Made by a program: the position numbers and the translations under genes | Source: Mesotaenium endlicherianum | Taxonomy: Eukaryota > Streptophyta > Zygnematophyceae > Zygnematales > Mesotaeniaceae | Direction of reading: 5' to 3' | Assembly: GCA_009602735.1 (NCBI GenBank) | Contig: WELA01013780.1 | Span: forward strand, 79,002 to 125,749 | DNA length: 46,748 bases | Shown: positions 39,982-46,748 of the stretch, piece after piece | Layout of the letters: the number at the start of each line of letters is the position of its first letter | Numbering within the stretch: the stretch's first letter is position 1 | The notes under the pieces: model-generated | What the model was told of the DNA's origin: nothing | Databases searched by the model: none | What the model saw: only the letters and a program-made list of their open reading frames with translations

Positions 39982-40692
39982 TGAAATGAATTGACTTATC
40001 AAATAGGTGATCAACAACTAATGAAGAACTTTGTATCAGCAAGTAATCTTTATGGTATTTTTGTTAATTGATTAAACAGCAAAAGACAACACACTAGCAG
40101 TGGACAATACTCGCAAGTCAAATGGAAGTAAACTAGCATCTGTAATGCAATCAGTAAACTCGTACATAAGCAAGGCTAGAAGATAGTGCATATCAATGGC
40201 TTCTCGCCTTGGATTCAGATCTCTCTCTGTAAGCTGTACAAGAGAGTTGGCCTCGTTTCCAAATGCCGAACTTGAGAGCAATACCTAGCATGGAATAAGT
40301 TTACTGTTCAACGGCCAGTGCGATGGCACCGCCTACCCGGGAGTTAATTACGTTGGTAGGATCTCGGTTAACCAAATCCACCCCCATCTCCCATCATCCC
40401 GAATCGCCATCCATCCTAAGAATGTCATCTGGCCATTCATCTAGCACACCACACTTAGACGCATATCTAGGCAATTCGCTGCTACCGAGTATGGAAGTCA
40501 GTTGGCTGTCAAAGAATGTGTCAGCAAGCTGACCTAAGTTGACTTCAGCCTGCTGCTCCCGGCTGAGTCATTAAAACTGATTATTTTATAAGGTCTAGCA
40601 GACTCAATATTAACTAAAGTTCAGCAGGCTGAACCTATTTAACTATTATATTTAAATGAACATTATATCTACCAATATATTGATTCATTACA
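39982..40692 (-). repeat. 5' LTR of family A copy A2 (711 bp)
   Basis: On the minus strand it runs from TGTAATGAATCAATATATTGG at 40692 to CATTTCA at 39982, collinear with the A0 LTR. The host side (40693 onward, CAGTT) is exon 3 of a transposase-like gene. The far LTR is not in the window, so the target duplication cannot be confirmed. Confidence 0.9.
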
Positions 40693-40715
40693 CAGTTGAT
40701 AGGTATTTTCTGACC
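40693..40715 (-). pseudogene. start of exon 3 of the KDZ-type gene, cut by the A2 LTR
   Basis: On the minus strand a branch/pyrimidine-poor intron ends TTGAATACAG at 40716, giving an exon start GGTCAGAAAATACC that encodes GQKIPIN in phase 0. After 23 bp the retrotransposon LTR begins. The acceptor call is tentative because little exon sequence remains. Confidence 0.5.
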
Positions 40716-40832
40716 CTGTATTCAATGTCCACACACAAAAAATGAGTATGTAACTATAGAAGTAGTAAATAATATGCACATAAAGCTTGATAATAAACTA
40801 CCATGCATAGTTTGGGTTGATGATACACTTAC

Positions 40833-41048
40833 ACGTCCTTCTCTCTTGCCGTTGAATCGTAGAATCGTCACAAAGGATCGCAAGGAAGTACCAGGAGCCA
40901 CATTCATGACGGAATCACAAATAAATAGCATGTCTTGATCATACGCAGTCTCCCATCTCGTTGGCGTCCCAGGGAAAGCACCAAAATCAATGGCATTCAC
41001 TGCACGTTGCACATACACATGATTGCATGTGCCACATTTGAAAGAAGC
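40833..41048 (-). CDS. KDZ-type transposase-like gene, exon 2 (CxC/KDZ N-terminal part)
   Basis: The exon is bounded on the minus strand by TTCATTGCAG before 41048 and GTAAGTG after 40833, and is exactly 72 codons in phase 0. It encodes ASFKCGTCNHVYVQRAVNAI, FGAFPGTPTRWETAYD, an LFICDSVMN segment and PGTSLRSFVTILRFNGK. The order C-x-x-C, G-x-F-P-x-T-P, PGTSLRSF resembles the cysteine-cluster region in front of KDZ (Kyakuja-Dileera-Zisupton) transposases, DDE-type enzymes of DNA transposons. The catalytic domain would lie downstream and is not in the window because the A2 element is inserted. It may also be a domesticated gene. The family call is from memory of that pattern. Confidence 0.65.
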
Positions 41049-41199
41049 CTGCAATGAAGATAGTAGAAAATAAAATAAAATAGTGTTTAGTAAAACAAAG
41101 CTCATGCTTATAGCTAGCAGCAGGTTGTAGGCCCGACAAACGCAGAAACTTCTTCACATGCACTTACACTCACAAACAAGCACGCACATGAAGGCACGC

Positions 41200-42930
41200 C
41201 CGCACACAGTAGGCCGTAGCCTGCTGCCCACAAGACCACGCGCCCGACAGATTGCGCGCCAGGCGCATGCACGAACGCACGCACACACACGGCAGGCCAT
41301 AGCCTGCCACCCAACAAACCGTGCGTCTGACAGTGCGCGCGCACGCACAGGCACGCATGCACACGGCATTCCGTAGCTAGCCGCCCGACAGACCGCGCAC
41401 TCGATAGGGCCGCGCACACCCGCGCATGCCAAACGCACGCACACACGAACGCACGCGTCACACGGCAGGCTGTAGCCTGCCTTCCGACAGATTGTGCGCA
41501 CAATAGAGCGCGCTTAAGCGCGCACGCACGCACAACAGACCGCACACCCTACTGGCGCGCGCACGCGTGCACACACAAATGCAAGAACGCAGGCATACGG
41601 CAGGCTGCAACCTGACGCCCGACAGAGCACGCCGACATAGCGCGCGCACGCGCGCACGCAAGCACGCACGAACGTGCGTACGACATGCCACAGACCACAC
41701 CACGCACCCAACAGAGTGCACGCACGCACAAACAGCAAGACAAGCAAGGGCGCACAGCGGGGGCGCAAGCGCAGGCCAGGCGCTGAGCAGCCGGCCGTGC
41801 GCACGCGCCAGCCGTGCGCACGCGCTTGACGAGCGTGTGCGCACTCACGCACGTGCGCCCGACGCGGGCAGAAGCGCACAGGCGCCTGCCCTGCGCCATG
41901 TGGCTGGTGCAGGCTGCAGGCCAAGCGCGGGCCAGACGCACGCACATGGCAGACCGTAGCCTGCCGCCCGACAGACATTGGGCCCGACAGAGCGCGCGCA
42001 CGCGCGCACACACAAATGCACGCACACACAGCACGTAGCCAGCCGCCCGACAGAGCGCGCGCACGCACGCACACACAACAGACGCACTCACGAACACAAG
42101 CACACAGCAGGCCATAGCCTGTCGCCCAACAGACGACGCGCCCAACAGACGACGCGCCCAACAGAGCGCGCGCGCGCGCACGCACGAACGCACGCCCGCA
42201 CGAATGCACGCACGAACGAAAGTACGCACGCACACGGCAGGCCGTAGCCTGCCGCCTGACAGGCCGCACACCTGACAGGGCGCGTGCACACGCGCACATA
42301 CGTGCCCCCCAATAGACCACGCGCTTGACAAAGCGCACGCACGCGCGCATGCACAAAAGCACGCATGCACACAGTAGGCCACACCTGTCGCATGATAGAC
42401 GGCACTCCTGACAGAGCACGTGCGCACACACGCACAAAGCAGGCCGTAGCCTGCCCCCCAATAGATTGTGAGTCCGATAGAGCGCGTGCACGCGCAAACG
42501 CACGAACACGCACGAACACGACAGGCCATACCCTGCCGTCAACAGATCGCGCACACACGCAAAAGCACGCACGCACGCACAGCAGGCAAGAGCCTGCCAC
42601 CCAGCATAGCGTGTGCGCATGCACGCACGGCAGGCTCAGCAGGCCGTAGCCTGTCGCAAACAGACTGCGAGCATGTGCATACGCAAGCACGCATGCACAG
42701 CAGCCCTAGCCTGTCGCCCACACACAACGCAACCGCGCGCACATGCATAGAAGGCAGTAGTTGGCCACCCGACATAGTGCGCGTATGCGTGCACGCACAC
42801 ACGTACAGCAGGTCGTACCCTGCAGCCTGACAGACCGCGTTAACACGCACACACGCAAGAAGGCACGCACAGATGTATAGCAGGCATGAGCCTGCCGCCT
42901 GAAAGACACCACGCACATGCACACACGCAC
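41200..42930. repeat. GC-rich minisatellite with hairpin cores, in KDZ intron 1
   Basis: About 18 diverged units of roughly 75-130 bp fill the intron between 41049 and 43004. Each unit has a near-palindrome of the type GGCAGGCCGTAGCCTGCC, then CGCCCGACAGA, then alternating GCGCGCACGCACGCACACAC runs. Clear unit starts are near 41206, 41291, 41364, 41463, 41598, 41950, 42028, 42105, 42236, 42370, 42437, 42520, 42580, 42625, 42699, 42745, 42808 and 42880. Unit spacing is irregular, with a longer diverged stretch at 41620-41945. Long open frames here on both strands are by-products of the stop-poor repeat. Confidence 0.85.
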
Positions 42931-43004
42931 AGTCAAGAAGAGACTACTTCACGACAATGGCACACAACAACAACGAATAACAGGAGGTGTTATTTTTGAC
43001 ATAC

Positions 43005-44078
43005 CTTTCTGAAGCTATGCCGTCCTTCAGTGTTGACATAAGTGAGCTCAAATTGGGTGCAGATGGCTGGCCCCCAGTTGCTCCCTTCGCACTTCAGACA
43101 AGCATGGTTCGGTCGTGTTAGGAAAAACCTGTCAACGTTATGAATAACGCCATTCGTAATACCTCTGTTCGGACTTATGGCTTTCCAGTACCTATCGTTC
43201 CACACTCGCCTCTTGTGGAAATGCGCTGAACTATGCTCTACGTCATCACACTCACCACATAAATAACGCCTCACACCAGGATTGATACAACCCGAGCACA
43301 TCACTTCAGCTTTGCTTGAGCATCCCTTTCTTTCGCACTCTATGGCACCTTGCGGAACTGCACACTCTTCTACTATTCTCTGACCCAATAGTGGTCTACT
43401 CTCAACAAATTGGTTGTAAGCTAGCTCCTGGCTCTTCTTCCACCTGGTTGAGCCAACATCCAACCCCTTAGTTGCACCCTCACCAAGCTCACCCGCGCTA
43501 GGTGGGCCATCAGGCACACGACCTGCACCCATTGGAACATGTCCAGGTGCCCTACAGTCGCTGCTATCCCCATCTGAATCCGTGTCAGAGAGGTCAAAGA
43601 AGTCAAGCCACTCATTTCCACTAGACTCTCTATCAGTACTAGCCTCTCCTGGTACAGTGGTATCCTCTCCCCAACCGTTTTCCCAGGCATGACCAGATGC
43701 AGAGCATGGGCTAGTGCGATCAATATGAGATGGACCAGCCTCATTCCTCCTTGGCTTATCAGTAGCCTTTCTGCGGCTCTTCCTAAATGCATTTCTTCGC
43801 ATTTCGGTAGATACACGTGGAGGAAGAAGATTGCCAGTGAGGTCATATTTGTTAGGCCTTCTATACTTGGCTGCACGATTCCTGGGTGACAAAGAAAATG
43901 AAGGTCTAGATGAAGAAGCGCTTGCGTCATTGACTGAATCGGACCTGTCCCAATTGCTATCCCATTCAATAGAATCCGAACTCTCACCATCACTCCCCTC
44001 TCCCAAACTGGATAAACTTTGCGATTCATAACCTATGCTTAAATCGCTGCTTCCAGACATACTATCGTCCTTCTCCAT
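43005..44078 (-). CDS. KDZ-type transposase-like gene, exon 1
   Basis: The ATG at 44078 opens 358 codons ending RHSFRK before a GTATGT donor; spliced to exon 2 the reading is in phase. Residues 1-60 are Ser/Asp-rich and acidic. Residues 70-110 are basic (RNAFRKSRRKATDKPRR), a possible nuclear signal. Another acidic Asp/Ser segment follows (FFDLSDTDSDGDSSD). The C-terminal part is a cysteine/histidine cluster: CERKGCSSKAEVMCSGC to residue 264, YLCGECDDVEH with C274/C277 and H282, then HFHKRRVW and HACLKCE (C327, C330). Such clusters precede the KDZ transposase domain in algal and fungal proteins. No terminal inverted repeats are seen. The long, repeat-filled first intron and the LTR in exon 3 suggest the gene no longer makes a full protein. 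Confidence 0.7.
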
Positions 44079-45089
44079 ACTTAACGTACTATAACTTATC
44101 TTGAATGTAAACTAGGACTTTTTATATAACGGGAATCTGTTTCTTATTGCCCACAGAAGCTTCGTAGCACAATGGGGTATAGAGAAGCAGTGAAAAGAGG
44201 GAACTGAAGGGGTACTTGGGGTTGGCGGGTATTAGCAGTACACACGCCACCAAAACACCCCACACACGTCACCTGACAGGCAGCCTGACCGGCCCTGACA
44301 GCCTGACAACTATGTTGTAACCCAGGGCAGCACGGGGGCGGTAGCAGGGGATATAGACGAGAACTAACCGCGTCGCGAGTCTCTCGAGGCGCACGCCCAA
44401 ACGGCGCCTGAAGAGACATGACCCAAAAGTGTTTGGAGCAGTTTGGAGCATGTTTGGAGAAATAAGGCCGAAGATACGCGAATGGACAGAACTTTTTGGG
44501 CGGATAACGTCCAAGGGTCTAAACGGAATCTTCGCTCCTTTGGCCCAAGAATTTCCATTTGAACTAGCAGCATGCATGGGTTGCTCCAACACGAGCGAGC
44601 AGAAAGACGTTGGGGAAACTCGTTAACCGACGAGAGAAGAGTTATTTGCAGCAGCCCTCCCTCTTCCGGACCCCAGCAGAGCTTATAAGCCTTCTTAGTG
44701 GGCTAGCTTTGGCTGCCCATTGACGCCAGTGCTGCGTGCAGCATTTGCAGCAGTTGCAGTACTAGAGTTGTTGAAGAGCTTTCGCGTAATCTCGTGCCAT
44801 TTCTCTTTGGCCTAAGGTTTTAATCCAAATCGACGCAAAGAATGGTCTGATAATTTGCTATCATATGATCCACGTCTTCTATCAGCTGTTATTCAGGCTG
44901 TGATCTGCAGGGGTTCAGTGTGTGCATGTCTTTGTGTTCGTAAAAGACGTCTGGTGGTGAAGAAAGATATTTCGCGAGATGTAAACCGTCTCAATGATGC
45001 TATGGGGCGGGTGTCGCTGCTGAATGGCGTAAGCCGATGTCGGTGAAGGTCCTTTTGGGCGTAGGAAATACTTTAGACAGCGCAATAAG
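44079..45089. promoter_or_regulatory. intergenic region between divergent KDZ-type and GT43 genes
   Basis: No gene is supported in about 1 kb. It should contain both promoters and both 5' UTRs. A TATA-like TTATAAG at 44683-44689 faces the GT43 gene about 400 bp before its ATG. A leader intron is possible (GGCGTAAGC near 45027), but I cannot place an acceptor. Confidence 0.5.
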
Positions 45090-45437
45090 ATGACCGTCTC
45101 AAGAGCCATGCAGTCAGCTTCGAGACAATGTCGGTTTCTCCATGGGTCAGCGACGATGATATTATTATTGATCTGTCTATACTTATACAGCCTCCACTTC
45201 TTAGTAGCCGACCCGGCTGGTACCTCAGGGAACCTTCAGAACAATGCAAACTCTTCAGATCCCGGCTCGGACATGGGATTGGGACTCCATGAAGCTCCAC
45301 CAGACCTGCCGAGGATCATCGTTGTGACTCCCACGTACAATCGCCCCTTCCAGCTGCCACACCTCACGGCCCTGGCCAACGTCCTCCACACAGTCCCTCC
45401 ATCCCTGCTGTGGATCGTGATAGAGCTTGGTGCCAAG
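45090..45437 (+). CDS. GT43-family glycosyltransferase, exon 1 (IRX9/IRX14-like)
   Basis: The ATG at 45090 starts 116 codons ending before a GTACCG donor (GAK|GT). Residues 23-40 (MILLLICLYLYSLHFLVA) form a single signal-anchor helix after a short basic tail, giving a type II Golgi membrane protein. A short stem leads to IIVVTPTYNRPFQLPHLTAL (residues 76-95) and SLLWIVIE (105-112). This is the entry to the GT43 nucleotide-sugar fold, shared by animal glucuronyltransferases and plant IRX9/IRX14 xylan-synthesis proteins. In an alga, xylan or related wall-polysaccharide synthesis is an inference. The DxD metal-binding motif should be in later exons. Confidence 0.82.
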
Positions 45438-45724
45438 GTACCGACTTCCCCTCACCTAGCGCCCTCCAGACATCCCCCAGTCATCCCATTTTTATCCGCC
45501 AGTCGATTCTTTCGTGTCTGGCGTGGGTGTGGGCGTGAGTGTGGTGCGGGTGGAGGGTTTAGGATGTGGGTGTGGATGTAGGGTGATGTATTCTCATCCA
45601 GGCAGGCTTGGGGCTTCTGGGGTTTAGGGTACCCACCTCCATGTCCCAGGTGCCAAAGGTGTTCCATTATCAGTCGGTTCAAGTGCATGCACCTCCTTTG
45701 ACGAGCAAGTACACACGTGCACTG

Positions 45725-45863
45725 CGCACCTGCACACCTCCAGACCTCCACACCTCCACACCTGCACCCTCTCCCTGCGCACCCGCACACCTGCGCATCT
45801 GCACACCTGCGCATCTGCGCGCCTGCACACCTCCAGACCTGCACACCTGCGCCTGCGCCTGCA
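45725..45863. repeat. CACACCTG-type minisatellite in GT43 intron 1
   Basis: Short irregular units such as CACACCTGCGCATCTG and CACACCTCCAGACCT repeat for about 140 bp. The open frames across it on both strands are not credible genes. Confidence 0.8.
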
Positions 45864-46029
45864 GTGGCGGGGGGGCAGCATCCATGGGCAGTGACTCTGT
45901 GTCAGCAATCTCGAAAACCTCCCGAGGCTCCCGAGAGGATCGGAGGCCCTGATGAAGCTTCAGGCTTCAACAGGGCTGCTGATGCTGAGTCGGAGAGCCC
46001 CGTTCCCATTGTTGTTGTTGCTCCCGCAG

Positions 46030-46137
46030 ACTGAGGAGACGACAAAGCTGCTGAACCGCACGGCCTGCATCCCCACCAACCTGCCGGGCAGGAGCTGCAA
46101 GCAGCTGGAGGTTGTTCACCTCGCAGCCAGCCTGCCG
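46030..46137 (+). CDS. GT43-family glycosyltransferase, exon 2
   Basis: The exon follows a GCTCCCGCAG acceptor and ends before GTGAGATCC. It is 36 codons in phase 0 with exon 1, encoding TEETTKLLNRTACIPTNLPG and QLEVVHLAASLP. The T-E-E-T-T-K-L-L-x-R-T start is the helix after the LWIV(I/V)E strand in GT43 proteins. The rest of the gene is expected beyond 46748. The intervening intron (45438-46029) is 592 bp and contains a short minisatellite. Confidence 0.78.
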
Positions 46138-46454
46138 GTGAGATCCTCTCCCTTCCCTCCTTACACGCGCCGACTCACCAGGTTCATGGGAGGCCGGGAG
46201 TTTCCTGGAAAGGGCTTGTCATAATCAAACGCCTGTTGCCTGTTTCCCCCCCGCGGGTTTGGTTCTGACTCCAGTCAACCACGACAGAAGGACAAAAGAT
46301 CACACGGCGAAAGGTCAATGCTTTCCGACAATCATATCAAGCGTGAGGAGAGCATGAGTTCAAACATCGGGGAGTCGCATTAAACCCAAAACCCGCTCTT
46401 TACAGCTAGAATCGAAATCCCTAGCGGTGCAACCAAGCCACGGCGTGCGTGGTG
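46138..46454. other. start of GT43 intron 2, no feature seen
   Basis: The GTGAGA donor is followed by about 300 bp in which I see no exon or repeat. Confidence 0.4.
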
Positions 46455-46690
46455 GAGGCTCGGTGCGATGCATCCTCGGTACGGCAGAGGCTCGGTACCG
46501 TGCAGTCTCCGTTGCGCACAGGCTCAGGCTTGGTGCAGTGCACTCTTGGTGCGGCAAAGGCTTGGAAAAGTGCAGTTCCCATTGCGCACAGGCTCGTCGG
46601 TGCGGCGCACCCTTTGGTGAGTTTCGATCGGGCACAGGCTTGGCGCATCCTTCGATGCGGTAGAGGCTTGGTACGGTGCAGCCTCGGTCC
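46455..46690. repeat. 32-bp-type minisatellite in GT43 intron 2
   Basis: About seven diverged units of roughly 32 bp, of the type GAGGCTCGGTGCGATGCA followed by TCCTCGGTACGGCA, run to near the window end. Confidence 0.8.
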
Positions 46691-46748
46691 GATGCAGCCC
46701 CCTAAGCTACGGTGCACTGAGGCAGTCTACCCGGGGGGAGGGGGGGAG

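Noticed and set aside
41514-42620. Long Cys/Arg/Ala-rich ORFs of 368 and 326 residues on the minus strand
   Set aside because: They translate the GC-rich minisatellite, are open in several frames at once, and repeat with the DNA unit.
41200-42930. Possible CRISPR-like array
   Set aside because: Units are irregular in length, spacers are themselves repetitive, and the setting is an intron in a eukaryotic genome.
44855-45046. A 63-codon ORF upstream of the GT43 gene
   Set aside because: It has no recognisable domain, is not in a splice-compatible arrangement I can support, and lies in the likely 5' UTR.
1-46748. tRNA, rRNA or other structured RNA genes
   Set aside because: I looked for tRNA-like arms and rRNA-like tracts and saw none; the tRNA-like matches are the retroelement primer sites.

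Overview
The window looks like nuclear DNA of a streptophyte green alga, most likely a charophyte such as Chara. The reasons are a plant-type GT43 glycosyltransferase gene with introns at the right edge, a KDZ-type transposase gene with a cysteine cluster, and about 40 kb of nested Ty3/gypsy LTR retrotransposons, several with chromodomain integrases and initiator-tRNA-Met primer sites. The species is an inference. Three single N bases mark contig joins.

Layout. (1) 1-3228: 5' half of a minus-strand Ty3/gypsy copy (family A, copy A0) with protease, Gag, primer site and 5' LTR. (2) 3229-4970: LTR debris and non-coding leader. (3) 4971-21087, plus strand: a GC-rich Ty3/gypsy element in the order Gag (two zinc knuckles), repeated linker domain, protease, C5-cytosine DNA methyltransferase, reverse transcriptase, RNase H, integrase, PHD finger. 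Its Gag is split by a 1257-bp solo LTR with a 5-bp target duplication. A block of 4194 bp (protease to methyltransferase) is present twice around a single N and is probably an assembly duplication. (4) 21088-23789: LTR pieces and a coiled-coil Gag-like gene. (5) 23790-29420: decayed family A copy A1 on the minus strand, carrying an inserted fragment of a third family (C). (6) 29421-32982: minus-strand family B element, inserted into the integrase of (7) 32983-40692, family A copy A2. A2 is further broken by a 493-bp solo LTR and by a 2.77-kb block (36702-39471) whose parts are in circularly permuted order. (8) 40693-44078: minus-strand KDZ transposase-like gene whose third exon is cut by the A2 LTR and whose first intron holds a hairpin-containing GC-rich minisatellite. 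(9) 45090 to the end: two exons of a GT43 glycosyltransferase, with minisatellites in the introns.

The most interesting system is the methyltransferase element. One polyprotein would carry a DNA-methylation writer between protease and reverse transcriptase and a histone-reader-like PHD finger at the integrase C-terminus. The copy is dead: its protease has His for the catalytic Asp, part of RNase H is gone, and the reading frame has nine stops, all TAG, most of them at positions where glutamine (CAG) is expected. Retrotransposon-borne cytosine methyltransferases have been reported in dinoflagellates and charophytes (de Mendoza and colleagues, 2018, recalled from memory), so the principle is known. 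The details here (Glu-Cys-Gln in place of Pro-Cys-Gln, pairing with a PHD finger, amber-only decay) deserve checking. A second theme is that two inserts in family A gag genes have the architecture expected of reinserted extrachromosomal circles.
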